From Pseudomonas sp. 14P_8.1_Bac3 (GTDB lineage: Bacteria; Pseudomonadota; Gammaproteobacteria; Pseudomonadales; Pseudomonadaceae), in assembly GCF_025466085.1 (NCBI RefSeq), contig NZ_JANLOD010000052.1:30759-94758 (forward strand): 64,000 nt of DNA, given 5' to 3'. Position 1 is the first letter of the stretch. The number at the start of each line of letters is the position of its first letter. A model generated the notes under the pieces. That model saw only the letters and a list, made by a program, of their open reading frames with translations. It had not been told where the DNA came from and ran no database searches. The translations under genes and the position numbers were made by a program. This document shows, one piece after another, positions 10,812 through 19,287 of this stretch.

Positions 10812-12389
10812 GTGGATCATTTTTGCAAGTCACGGCTGGCGCTGTGTGGCTGGCTGCTGGTGACGGCGGGTGCGCAGCCGGCATTGGCTGAGGAGCCCAA
10901 GCCGGTGGACGTCAACGAATACTTCGTGCGCGGCAACACCGTGCTCGACGCCCGCGCCATCGAAGAAGCGGTGTACCCGTTTCTGGGGCCGGACAAACAC
11001 CTGAAGGACATTGAAGCCGCCCGCGACGCCTTGCAGAAGGCCTATCAGGATCGCGGCTATCAATCGGTGTTCGTCGAGTTGCCCGAGCAGAAAGTCGAGG
11101 ACGGCATCGTCTACCTGCAGATCAGCGAAACCAAGGTCGGCCGCGTGCGGGTGGTCGGTGCCAGGCATTATTCGCCCGTGGAGATCCGCGAAGAAGTGCC
11201 GGCGTTGCAGGAAGGCCAGGTGCCGGACTTCGCCAAGGTGCAGACCGAGCTTGCGCAGATCAACAAAAATCCCGGGCGCCAGGTCATGCCCCTGGTGCGC
11301 GAGGGCCAACGTCCCGGCACCATGGACGTGGACCTGCAGGTCGAAGACCAGGACCCGTGGCAAGCCACCCTTGGCCTGAACAACGACTACAGCGCCGACA
11401 CCGAGAAACTGCGCAGCGTCGCCAGCTTGGGCTACAACAACCTCTGGCAACTGGGCCACAGCGTCTCGTTGACCTTTTTCACGGCGCCCCAGGACACCGA
11501 AAACGCCAAGGTCTGGTCGGGCTCCTACAGCGCGCCACTGAGCGAGCGCTGGAGCGTGCAGTTCTCCGGTTATCAGTCCGACAGCAACGTTGCCACCCTC
11601 GGCGGCAGCAACGTGTTGGGCAAGGGGCATTCCTATGGCGTGTCGGCGATCTACACGCTGCCGTCCACCGGCAACTGGTCCAATTCGCTGTCGGCGGGCA
11701 TCGACTTCAAGGACTTCGACGAGCAGCTGAACTTCGGCGGCGACAGCGACAAGGTCCCGCTCAAGTACGCACCGTTCACCTTCGCCTACAACGGCTTTCG
11801 CTACACCGAAAGCTCGCAGTTGAGCCTGAGCCTGAGCCTGGTGGCCGGCACCCGCAGCTTCCTGGGTTACGGCAGCGATGACGAAGATTTCGACTACAAG
11901 CGTTATCGCGCGAGCCCCAGTTTTGCCGTGCTCAAGGGCGATACCAGTTTCACCTACACCTTCGAGAACGACTGGCAGAGCGCAAGCAAGGCGTCGTTCC
12001 AGGTCGCCTCCGGGCCGCTGGTGTCCAACGAGCAATTTTCTGCCGGTGGCGCCACCTCGGTGCGCGGTTACCTGGCGGCCGAGCGCACCGGTGACGACGG
12101 CTACCTGTTGAGTCAGGAACTGCGCACGCCGTCACTGGCCAAGTACCTCGGCAGTTATGTCCAGGAGTGGCGCTTCTACGCCTTCGCCGAAGGCGCCCAG
12201 TTGTATTTGCGCGACGAGCTTCCCGATCAAGACGCGGATTACGCCGTGGCCAGCGTTGGCCTGGGCACCCGCGCGAGCTTGAGCAAATGGTTATCCGGCA
12301 GCCTGGACTGGGGCTATCCGCTGCTCGATGGACCGAACACCTTGAAACAGGATTCGCGTCTGCATTTCAACCTGCAAGCGACGTTCTGA
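10812..12389 (+). CDS. TpsB-type outer-membrane transporter (ShlB/FhaC/HecB family)
   Basis: Omp85-superfamily pore that exports and folds the partner TpsA exoprotein across the outer membrane. The 525-residue length fits the family. It has a signal peptide cut near ALAEEP (about residues 26-28), then two POTRA-like domains (about 30-190; the first contains YFVRGNTVLDARAIEEAVYPF), then a beta-barrel to the C-terminus. The hallmark VRGY motif of the pore-inserted loop 6 is present in FSAGGATSVRGYLAAE, and the protein ends in aromatic Phe (LQATF) as expected for Bam-dependent insertion. The GTG start is chosen because it precedes the signal peptide and has a GGGGG ribosome site a few bases upstream; the overlapping ATG at 10810 is out of frame. 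It lies 20 bases upstream of the exbB-like gene and is probably co-transcribed with it. Confidence 0.92.
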   Translation: MDHFCKSRLALCGWLLVTAGAQPALAEEPKPVDVNEYFVRGNTVLDARAIEEAVYPFLGPDKHLKDIEAARDALQKAYQDRGYQSVFVELPEQKVEDGIVYLQISETKVGRVRVVGARHYSPVEIREEVPALQEGQVPDFAKVQTELAQINKNPGRQVMPLVREGQRPGTMDVDLQVEDQDPWQATLGLNNDYSADTEKLRSVASLGYNNLWQLGHSVSLTFFTAPQDTENAKVWSGSYSAPLSERWSVQFSGYQSDSNVATLGGSNVLGKGHSYGVSAIYTLPSTGNWSNSLSAGIDFKDFDEQLNFGGDSDKVPLKYAPFTFAYNGFRYTESSQLSLSLSLVAGTRSFLGYGSDDEDFDYKRYRASPSFAVLKGDTSFTYTFENDWQSASKASFQVASGPLVSNEQFSAGGATSVRGYLAAERTGDDGYLLSQELRTPSLAKYLGSYVQEWRFYAFAEGAQLYLRDELPDQDADYAVASVGLGTRASLSKWLSGSLDWGYPLLDGPNTLKQDSRLHFNLQATF

Positions 12390-12409
12390 CCCTTACGGAG
12401 TAATTTTTC

Positions 12410-14227
12410 ATGCAGCGCATATTTCTCGCTTTCCTGATGTGCCTGAGCGTTGTGCTTCCGGCCACTGCCCAGGCGTGGTGGCAGGACGATTGGCACTACC
12501 GCAAACAGATGTCGGTGGACACCACGCCTCAGGGCGCGGCCATCAATGAGGCCCTGGGCCGCACCGCGCTGCTGGTGCGCTTGCACACCGGCAACTTCAC
12601 CTTCGACGGCGTCAAGGAAGACGGCTCGGACCTGCGCTTCGTCGCCGCCGATGACAAGACCGTGCTCAACCACCAGGTCGAAAGCTTCGATGCGCTGATG
12701 GGCATGGCACTGGTGTGGGTTGATGTGCCAAGAGTCGAGGGCGGCCAGCGTCAGGACATCTGGATGTACTACGGCAATCCGAAAGCGCCGTCGACCAGCA
12801 ACGGCCAGTTGACCTTCGAGCCGAACTACACCGCGCTCTACCATTTTGACGGTGCTACCGGCACCCCGGCCAAGGACACCACCGCCTACGGCAACACCGC
12901 ACAAAGCGCCACCGGCGCGAGCATTGACGGCGTGATCGGTCGTGCCTTGCAGTTCAGCGGCCAGCCGTTGCTGTTGCCGGCCAGCCCGTCGTTGCAGCAC
13001 AACGCCGGCAGTGCTTTCACCTTCAGCGCCTGGTTGCGTCTGGATCAGGCCAATGGCGAACAATTGGTGCTGGCCCGCCGTGAGGGTACGCAGAATCTGC
13101 TGGTCGGTTTGAGCCAGGGCCTGCCGTTCGTGGAAATCGACGGTCAGCGCGCGCTCTCGACCCAGGCGTTGAACCCGGGCCAATGGCAGCACCTGGCGTT
13201 GACCGCCGAGGGCAACAAGGTCTCGCTGTACGTCAACGGTCGCGAAACCACGAGCCTGGCGGTGGCCATGCCAGCGTTCAACTCGGTCATGGCGATCGGT
13301 GCCGACCTGCCGCTGGCTGCCGATATGCCAGCGAGTGCGTACCAGCCGTTTGCCGGCGCCATCGATGAGCTGCGCCTGTCCAAGGTCGCCCGTCCGGCGG
13401 CCCAGTTGCTGGCGGATGCCAACGCCCAGGGCGCCGAGTCAAAGCTGCTGGCGTACGGCGTCGATGAGGAGCAATCAGGTTACGGTTTTGGCAGCCTCGG
13501 TTTCCTGCTGAATGCGGTGCCGCTCGACGCCTGGGTGATCATCGCGGTGCTTGTGCTGATGATGTTCCAGTCGTGGTTCATCATGCTGCGCAAGAACCGC
13601 ATGGTCAGCCGGGTCACCTCCGCCAACGAAGCCTTCCGCGAGCAGTTCGCCAAGGTTGGCACGCGTCTGGAAATGTTCGCCGACGACCAGGACCTTGCCC
13701 GTCGCTTGCAGGACTCCTCCCTGTGGCGCCTGTACCTGGTGGCGGTGAAGGAAATTCGCACCCGTCGCGAGCAGGGCGCCGATACCTCGTCGGTGTCGGC
13801 GGCCACCATTGAAGCCATCCGCTGCTCGATGGACGGTGTACGCACCCGGGAAAACCAGGCGCTGAGTTCGAAGCTTTCGACCCTGTCCAACGCCATCGCC
13901 GGCGGCCCTTACATCGGTCTGCTTGGCACGGTGCTGGGGATCATGGTGGTGTTCCTCGGCACGGCCATGGCCGGCGACGTCAACATCAACGCCATCGCCC
14001 CGGGCATGGCCGCCGCCTTGCTGGCCACCGCCATGGGCCTGTTCGTCGCGATTCCGGCGCTGTTTGGCTACAACCGCCTGATCACCCGCAACAAGGAAGT
14101 CAGCGCCGACATGCGCGTGTTCGTCGACGAGTTCATCACGCGCCTGGCGGAGATGCACGGCGAAAGCCAGTTCAGTGAGTCGGCGCACCGCCGTGGCAAT
14201 CACACCAATGCCCACGTACCGGCCTGA
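12410..14227 (+). CDS. ExbB/TolQ/MotA proton channel with periplasmic DUF2341-LamG ectodomain
   Basis: Inner-membrane proton-channel subunit carrying an unusual large periplasmic head; 605 residues against roughly 220-250 for ordinary ExbB. A signal peptide is cut after about residue 23 (PATAQA/WW). A DUF2341-like domain follows (about 25-140, beginning WWQDDWHYRKQMSV), then a concanavalin/LamG-like beta-sandwich (about 145-330, with YHFDGATGTPAKDTT, FTFSAWLRLD and VSLYVNGRE). The first transmembrane helix lies at about 370-395 (LDAWVIIAVLVLMMFQ). The C-terminal third has the ExbB core: GPYIGLLGTVLGIMVVFLG and NAIAPGMAAALLATAMGLF. ExbB normally has its N-terminus outside the cytoplasm, so the fusion is topologically sensible. 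It is followed by exbD (11-base gap) and a tonB-like gene. The head may sense or bind a periplasmic polymer or partner; that is inference. Confidence 0.9.
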   Translation: MQRIFLAFLMCLSVVLPATAQAWWQDDWHYRKQMSVDTTPQGAAINEALGRTALLVRLHTGNFTFDGVKEDGSDLRFVAADDKTVLNHQVESFDALMGMALVWVDVPRVEGGQRQDIWMYYGNPKAPSTSNGQLTFEPNYTALYHFDGATGTPAKDTTAYGNTAQSATGASIDGVIGRALQFSGQPLLLPASPSLQHNAGSAFTFSAWLRLDQANGEQLVLARREGTQNLLVGLSQGLPFVEIDGQRALSTQALNPGQWQHLALTAEGNKVSLYVNGRETTSLAVAMPAFNSVMAIGADLPLAADMPASAYQPFAGAIDELRLSKVARPAAQLLADANAQGAESKLLAYGVDEEQSGYGFGSLGFLLNAVPLDAWVIIAVLVLMMFQSWFIMLRKNRMVSRVTSANEAFREQFAKVGTRLEMFADDQDLARRLQDSSLWRLYLVAVKEIRTRREQGADTSSVSAATIEAIRCSMDGVRTRENQALSSKLSTLSNAIAGGPYIGLLGTVLGIMVVFLGTAMAGDVNINAIAPGMAAALLATAMGLFVAIPALFGYNRLITRNKEVSADMRVFVDEFITRLAEMHGESQFSESAHRRGNHTNAHVPA

Positions 14228-14238
14228 GGAGCATTGCC

Positions 14239-14664
14239 ATGGCTAGCGTAAATGCCTCCCACGACGATGACGATGACGCAGCGGTGGACAGCATCAACAT
14301 CACGCCCCTGGTGGACGTGCTGATGGTGGTGCTGGTGATGTTCATCCTCACCGCCACCGCGCAGGTGTCGGGCATCCAGATCAACCTGCCCAAGGCCAGT
14401 GCCTCGGTGTCGCTGTCCGAAGCCAAGACCAAGGCGATCTCGGTCAACGACGGCGGCCAGGTGTTCCTCGATGCCTACCCGGTGACGCTGGCCGAGCTGG
14501 AGGATCGCTTGCGTATCGAAAAGGCCCAGAGCCCGGACTTCCCGGTCATCGTGCGCGGCGACGCCATGGTGCAGTACCAGAAAGTCATCGAGGTGCTGGA
14601 CCTGCTGCGCCGTCTTGAACTGTCCCAGGTCGGTCTGGTGACCGGCAAACCGACACAGGGCTGA
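14239..14664 (+). CDS. exbD: ExbD/TolR-type biopolymer transport protein
   Basis: Second stator subunit of the proton-driven motor, 141 residues. A short acidic cytoplasmic N-terminus (a run of Asp at 9-13) leads into one transmembrane helix with the essential aspartate at about residue 26, in NITPLVDVLMVVLVMFI. A periplasmic ExbD domain follows. It starts 11 bases after the exbB-fusion stop, with GAGGAG upstream, and is followed 2 bases later by the TonB-like gene, so the three should be made together. The family is known to pair with ExbB and TonB; which outer-membrane receptor this set drives is not known from the sequence. Confidence 0.93.
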   Translation: MASVNASHDDDDDAAVDSINITPLVDVLMVVLVMFILTATAQVSGIQINLPKASASVSLSEAKTKAISVNDGGQVFLDAYPVTLAELEDRLRIEKAQSPDFPVIVRGDAMVQYQKVIEVLDLLRRLELSQVGLVTGKPTQG

Positions 14665-14666
14665 CC

Positions 14667-15371
14667 ATGACTGCTCAACTTCCGATCAACCCGTCACCCG
14701 TGAAGAAGTCACCGATGCGCTTTGTAAAGTGGGGCGCGGGGTTACTGATCGCCGGGCTGGCCGCGTGGCTCCTGTGGCAGTGGGCCAACGACATGAGTGG
14801 CATCCGCCGGGAAGCGCCGAAGGTGCCGACCATCATTCCGTTGCCGCCACCGCCACCACCGCCGCCGGAAAACCCCCCGGAGCCGGAGCCCCCCGTGGAA
14901 GAAAAAATGGTCGAGCCCGAACCGACACCGGAGCCGGAAGAAGTGAAACCCGTAGAAGAAGCACCGCCGTCACCGGCGGACGACCTGGCCAACCCGATGC
15001 AAATGGACGGCGACGCCCAGGCCGGCAGCGATGCCTACAACATCGGCGCGGGCAAGGGCGGCGGCATGGCCGGGGCGGGTGGCGGGCGCCTGGGCAATGG
15101 CACCTACAGCCAGTTCCTGGCGTTCACCTTCCAGCGCCTGCTGCGCGAGAACCCGGACGTGCGCAACCTGGCCTTTTCACTGCAGGCCGACGTGTGGCTG
15201 AGCAGCGTGGGTGAGATCACCCGCGTCGAGCTGGCCAAGTCCAGCGGCAACGCCGAGGTCGACAGCCTGGTGCTCGCTGCGCTGCGGGGTGCCAAAGCCC
15301 TGGCCGAGCGACCACCGGCCTCCATCACGCTACCCGTGCGCCTGTCCCTGCAAGGGCGGCGTCCGGGTTAA
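14667..15371 (+). CDS. TonB-like energy transducer
   Basis: Periplasm-spanning protein of 234 residues that would couple the ExbB-ExbD motor to the outer membrane. One N-terminal membrane anchor (about 22-42, GAGLLIAGLAAWLLWQW) is followed by a Pro/Glu-rich rigid stretch (about 52-105, including eight consecutive prolines and repeated EPEP), then a Gly-rich linker (GAGKGGGMAGAGGG). A C-terminal TonB-type domain (about 140-234) contains VWLSSVGEITRVELAKSSG and ends with beta-strand sequence. It lies directly after exbD. No TonB-dependent receptor with a plug domain is seen in the window, so the partner is open; TpsB or the neighbouring porin are the only outer-membrane proteins beside it. Confidence 0.88.
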   Translation: MTAQLPINPSPVKKSPMRFVKWGAGLLIAGLAAWLLWQWANDMSGIRREAPKVPTIIPLPPPPPPPPENPPEPEPPVEEKMVEPEPTPEPEEVKPVEEAPPSPADDLANPMQMDGDAQAGSDAYNIGAGKGGGMAGAGGGRLGNGTYSQFLAFTFQRLLRENPDVRNLAFSLQADVWLSSVGEITRVELAKSSGNAEVDSLVLAALRGAKALAERPPASITLPVRLSLQGRRPG

Positions 15372-15410
15372 CCGAACATTTGAAGTTTTGCGATAAGGAG
15401 TTGTCTGCAA

Positions 15411-17117
15411 ATGATTTCCAACGTGAATCGCTTATCCCTGGCTGTCGGCATGGTCATTGCCGCCCTGGTCGGTCAGGCCTCGGCAGCGCCTGCGCCCTCG
15501 GAAAACGCCACGATCAACCTGATCCGCCTGTTGGTGGAGCAGGGCGTGCTGAAACAGGATAAAGCCGACAAGCTGATCGCCCAGGCCCAGAACGAAGCGG
15601 ATCAGGCGAAAAAAACCGCCGCTGCCGCACCTGCGGCGGTGGTGGCTACCGGTCCTGCGGCCGCCCCCGGCGATGTGCGGGTGCAATACGTTCCGGCGGC
15701 GGTGCGCGACCAGATCCGCGATCAGGTCAAGGCGGAAGTCATGGCCACCGCCAAACAGGAAAACTGGGCCCAACCCAACACCTTCCCGGACTGGGTATCG
15801 CGTATCAGCTTCGACGGCGACATGCGCCTGCGGGACGAGTCGCGCTACTACTCGAGCAGCAACAGCAACGAAATCGTCGATTTCGCCAAGCTCAACAACA
15901 ACGGTCCGTACGACGTAAACCCCAACAGCAGCACATCGCTGCCACCCTTGCTCAATACCCGGGAAGACCGCGAGAACCTGTTTCGGGTACGCGCGCGCCT
16001 GGGCATGAAGGCCGAGATCGCGCCCGAGTGGACCGCCGGCGTGCGCATCGCTACCGGCTCGGACAACAACCCGGTGTCGACCACGCAAACCCTGGGTGGC
16101 GGCTTCGGCAAGAAAGACATCTGGCTCGACCAGGGTTACGTGACCTGGAAACCGTCCAGCCAGTTGACCGTGACGGGCGGGCGGATCGCCAACCCGTTCT
16201 ATTCCACCGACATGCTCTATTCCAACGACCTGAACTTCGATGGCGTGGCGGCGATCTTCGACCGCAAGCTCAGTCGCGAGTGGGACCTGTTCGGCACCGT
16301 GGGCGCGTTCCCGGTGGATTACACCAACGACAGCAGCACCAGCAACGGTTTCGACAAGGAAGAGAGCGACAACAAATGGCTGTACGGCGCGCAGATCGGC
16401 GCCAAATGGGTCATCAACTCCAGCAACCGCCTCAAGGGCGCCTTGGCCTACTACCGCTTTGACGACATCGAAGGCCAGCGCTCCAGCGCGTGTGAACCGT
16501 GGGCGGGCGCACCCGGTTGCGACAGTGATGGCACGCGCGCGGCGTTCATGCAGAAGGGCAACACCGTGTTCCTGCTGCGGGACATCACGCCGAACCCGCT
16601 CAGCCCGGCCACCACGCCGCAGCCGCAGTTCGTCGGCCTGGCCTCGGAGTTCAACCTGCTGGACCTGAACTTCACCTGGGACGCCGACCTGCCGGAAGAC
16701 TTCAAACTGCGCAGCCAGGCCAACTACGTGCACAACCTGGGCTACGACGAAGGCGACATGCGCAAACGTTCGGCGGGGCAGATCGTCAACAACCTGGACA
16801 ACGATGGCGATATCCAGAGTGGCGCCAATGCCTGGATGGTCCAGTTCACCTTGGGTAACGCGCTGGAACTGCGCAAGCAGGGCGACTGGAACCTGTTTGC
16901 CGGCTACAAGTACATCCAGCCGGATGCCTTGCCGGACGGCTTCAACGATTCGTCGTTCCATTTGGGCGGGACCAACGCCAAGGGTTATTTCCTCGGCGCC
17001 AACTACGGCCTGGCCAAGAACGTCTATGCCACCGGTCGCTGGTTGAGCTCCGAAGCGGTCTATGGCGCGCCCTTCGACATCGATGTCTTGCAGCTTGAAA
17101 TCAACACGCGCTTCTAA
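15411..17117 (+). CDS. Putative outer-membrane porin (Porin_5-like)
   Basis: Predicted outer-membrane beta-barrel of 568 residues. It has a signal peptide (cut near GQASAAPAP, residue about 26), then a short helical, Ala/Gln-rich segment (ENATINLIRLLVEQGVLKQD onward, about 30-85), then a long series of alternating amphipathic strands typical of porins, with an aromatic C-terminus (LEINTRF). The layout matches the putative-porin family often written Porin_5. No plug domain or TonB box is recognisable. It sits 39 bases after the TonB-like gene and 15 before the coiled-coil gene, inside the putative accessory operon. Substrate unknown. Confidence 0.82.
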   Translation: MISNVNRLSLAVGMVIAALVGQASAAPAPSENATINLIRLLVEQGVLKQDKADKLIAQAQNEADQAKKTAAAAPAAVVATGPAAAPGDVRVQYVPAAVRDQIRDQVKAEVMATAKQENWAQPNTFPDWVSRISFDGDMRLRDESRYYSSSNSNEIVDFAKLNNNGPYDVNPNSSTSLPPLLNTREDRENLFRVRARLGMKAEIAPEWTAGVRIATGSDNNPVSTTQTLGGGFGKKDIWLDQGYVTWKPSSQLTVTGGRIANPFYSTDMLYSNDLNFDGVAAIFDRKLSREWDLFGTVGAFPVDYTNDSSTSNGFDKEESDNKWLYGAQIGAKWVINSSNRLKGALAYYRFDDIEGQRSSACEPWAGAPGCDSDGTRAAFMQKGNTVFLLRDITPNPLSPATTPQPQFVGLASEFNLLDLNFTWDADLPEDFKLRSQANYVHNLGYDEGDMRKRSAGQIVNNLDNDGDIQSGANAWMVQFTLGNALELRKQGDWNLFAGYKYIQPDALPDGFNDSSFHLGGTNAKGYFLGANYGLAKNVYATGRWLSSEAVYGAPFDIDVLQLEINTRF

Positions 17118-17132
17118 GCGCAGGAGAGCGTC

Positions 17133-17765
17133 ATGAACTTACGAATCCCGGCCCTGTTGGCAGTGGGGCTGATGTTCGCCCACGGGGCGAGCGCCGAGGG
17201 CATGGAGGAGCGACTGCGCACGCAACTGCGCAGCACCACCCAGCAACTGCAGGCCTTGCAAAGCCAGCAAGCCCAGGCCAGTGCCGCGCAGGTGGCGGCA
17301 CAGGCGGAGGCCAAGGCGGCCCAGGCGCAAATCAAGGCATTGACGGTGGAACTGGCCAGGTACAAAGGGGCGGCCGAGCAACTGGCGAGTCAGCAGGACA
17401 GCCTGCACAGCCAGGCTCAGGCCCAGATGGCGGCGAGCAACGAGCAGATCGGCAAGTTCAAGAAGGCCTACGAAGATCTGCTGGTGATGGCGCGCGGCAA
17501 AGAAACCGAACGTGCGCGGCTGGCGGCGCAATTGGCGGAACGTGACACACAAATGCAGCAATGTTCAGTCAAGAATCAACAGATGTATGGCGTTGCCAAA
17601 GAGATCCTCACGGCTTACGAAAAAATCGACGTCGCCGAAGTGATGAAAATCCGCCAGCCGTTCGCCGGCAGCGCCCGGGTCAAGTTCGAGGAGCTGGCTC
17701 AGGGCTTTGGCGATGAGTTGTACAAGACCCAATTCGACGCGCCCCAGGCTGCGATCACTCACTGA
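17133..17765 (+). CDS. Periplasmic coiled-coil protein of unknown function
   Basis: Unrecognised protein of 210 residues. A signal peptide (LLAVGLMFAHGASAEG, cut about residue 22) is followed by a long Ala/Gln/Glu-rich heptad region (about 24-150) that should form a coiled coil. A more conserved-looking C-terminal part (about 145-200) contains KNQQMYGVAKEILTAYEKID and FEELAQGFGDELY. An AGGAGAG ribosome site precedes the ATG. Its position between the porin and the YbjN-like gene suggests a structural or scaffolding job in the same envelope machine, perhaps bridging inner and outer membrane components; this is inference from context only. Confidence 0.75.
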   Translation: MNLRIPALLAVGLMFAHGASAEGMEERLRTQLRSTTQQLQALQSQQAQASAAQVAAQAEAKAAQAQIKALTVELARYKGAAEQLASQQDSLHSQAQAQMAASNEQIGKFKKAYEDLLVMARGKETERARLAAQLAERDTQMQQCSVKNQQMYGVAKEILTAYEKIDVAEVMKIRQPFAGSARVKFEELAQGFGDELYKTQFDAPQAAITH

Positions 17766-17785
17766 AAAACAGGGAAGGACTTCAC

Positions 17786-18265
17786 ATGACTCAATTGATC
17801 GCTCACGTATCGGCACAATCGCTCACCGACCTGCTGCAAGCGGCAGGCTACCGGGTCAACCAGACCGAACATAACGGCATCGTGCAACTGCTCAGCGCCA
17901 GCCAGGGCATCGGCTACGCCGTTCGCTTCGGCAACCCGGCCGCCGAGCAGGGCAGCTACGTCGACTTCACGTTCAGTTGCGCGTTGCGGGTCCAGGGCGA
18001 ATTGCCGGCCGGGCTGGCGGAGCTGTGGAACGCATCTCGCCGTTTTGCCCGGTTATCGGTGCAGGGCGAGTTTCTGGTCATGGAAATGGACGTGGTGGTT
18101 GCCGCGGGTGTCAGCGCCGATTACTTGCGAGGCAACCTGGAATTGTGGGACCGGCTGTTGCAGGAGTTCATCACCTATTTGCGTGACTACAGCCAGAACG
18201 CCGCGCATTTGCAGGCTGATTCCGAACCCTCTGAAACCGCCGAGCAAGAGGTGGCCGCCCTGTGA
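17786..18265 (+). CDS. YbjN-domain-like protein
   Basis: Soluble protein of 159 residues with no signal peptide or membrane segment, so probably cytoplasmic. The fold pattern resembles the YbjN/type III chaperone-like family: LTDLLQAAGYRV, a strand pair around GIGYAVRFGNPA, then FTFSCALRV and a C-terminal amphipathic helix DRLLQEFITYLRDY. Proteins of this family often act as small binding partners or sensory chaperones. An AAGGAC site precedes the ATG. The end overlaps the start of the parvulin gene by four bases, so the two are translationally coupled. The exact role in the locus is unknown. Confidence 0.75.
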   Translation: MTQLIAHVSAQSLTDLLQAAGYRVNQTEHNGIVQLLSASQGIGYAVRFGNPAAEQGSYVDFTFSCALRVQGELPAGLAELWNASRRFARLSVQGEFLVMEMDVVVAAGVSADYLRGNLELWDRLLQEFITYLRDYSQNAAHLQADSEPSETAEQEVAAL

Positions 18266-19236
18266 AAAAGCGTACGGTAGTGGCCAGCGCGGGCGCGTTG
18301 GCTGTGTTGGTGGTGGCCGTCGCGCTGGGTCTGCGACCGGGGAATGACCCGGTCGCTGCGCCGCAACCGGTCAAATCCGTGGCGGCGACCAACGAACCAG
18401 CAGTGGCGCGGCTGGGCAATCAATACGTGGCCAGCGACGAACTCAAGGCGCTGCTGGCGACCCTGGCACCGGAGTCTCGTGAACAACTGCGCGGCAATCG
18501 CGCCACCCTGGAAAGCTGGATCCGTTCACGCCTGGCCGAGAAAGCCGTGCTCGAACAGGCCGATGCGCAAGGCTGGCGGCAGCGTCCTGAGGTCGAGCAA
18601 CAAACCCGGGTCGCCACCGAGCAGATCGTGTTTCGCAACTATCTGCAGTCAGTCAGCCAGGTCCCCGCGGATTACCCCAACGCCACCGAATTGCAGCAGG
18701 CCTATGAGGCCGGCAAGTCGGAGTGGATGACCCCGGCCTTGTACCGGATCAGTCAGATTTTCCTCGCCGTGAATGAGCCGCAGAACCTTGAGGCGGTGCG
18801 CAAACAGGCAGTGGAAGTGGGCCGCAAGGCCCAGGCGGCGCCGGCGGAATTTGCCACGCTGGCCGGTCAGTATTCCCAGGACCGGGCCAGCGCCGAGCGG
18901 GGTGGCGATGCTGGCTTGCAGCCCCTGCAGCAGCTAGTGCCTGAGGTGCGCGGTGCCGTGTCGCGGTTGAAAGTAGGTGGGGTGTCCGATCCGGTGCAAA
19001 GCCCGGCGGGCTTTCATGTGATCAAACTTACCGAGCTGCAACCAGCGCGGACCGCAACCCTCGACGAACTGCGCGAGCGCCTGACCCAGGCCTTGCGTGC
19101 CCAGCGTCAGGAACAGATCGCCAAGGCCTATCTGGACGGCATGCTCAATACCGCAACGCTGAGTATCGACGGGGCTGAACTCAATAAAGTGCTGGAGGAA
19201 AAGCGTTACCAGGCTGCCTCCACCGGGTGGAAGTGA
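18262..19236 (+). CDS. Membrane-anchored parvulin-type peptidyl-prolyl isomerase
   Basis: Periplasmic folding factor of 324 residues. One N-terminal membrane anchor or uncleaved signal (about 5-25, VVASAGALAVLVVAVALGL) precedes a SurA/PpiD-like helical region (about 50-150). A parvulin (PpiC) domain follows at about 155-255: YRISQIFLAVNE, FATLAGQYSQD, RGGDAGLQPLQQLVPE and SPAGFHVIKLTE match the usual strands. The GTG start overlaps the preceding stop by four bases. Isomerases of this type help unfolded outer-membrane or secreted proteins through the periplasm; here it probably serves the exoprotein, TpsB or the porin. Confidence 0.88.
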   Translation: MKKRTVVASAGALAVLVVAVALGLRPGNDPVAAPQPVKSVAATNEPAVARLGNQYVASDELKALLATLAPESREQLRGNRATLESWIRSRLAEKAVLEQADAQGWRQRPEVEQQTRVATEQIVFRNYLQSVSQVPADYPNATELQQAYEAGKSEWMTPALYRISQIFLAVNEPQNLEAVRKQAVEVGRKAQAAPAEFATLAGQYSQDRASAERGGDAGLQPLQQLVPEVRGAVSRLKVGGVSDPVQSPAGFHVIKLTELQPARTATLDELRERLTQALRAQRQEQIAKAYLDGMLNTATLSIDGAELNKVLEEKRYQAASTGWK

Positions 19237-19287
19237 GCATCCGTAACACCGTGCCAACCGACAACAAAGATCGACAGGGAGTCATCG

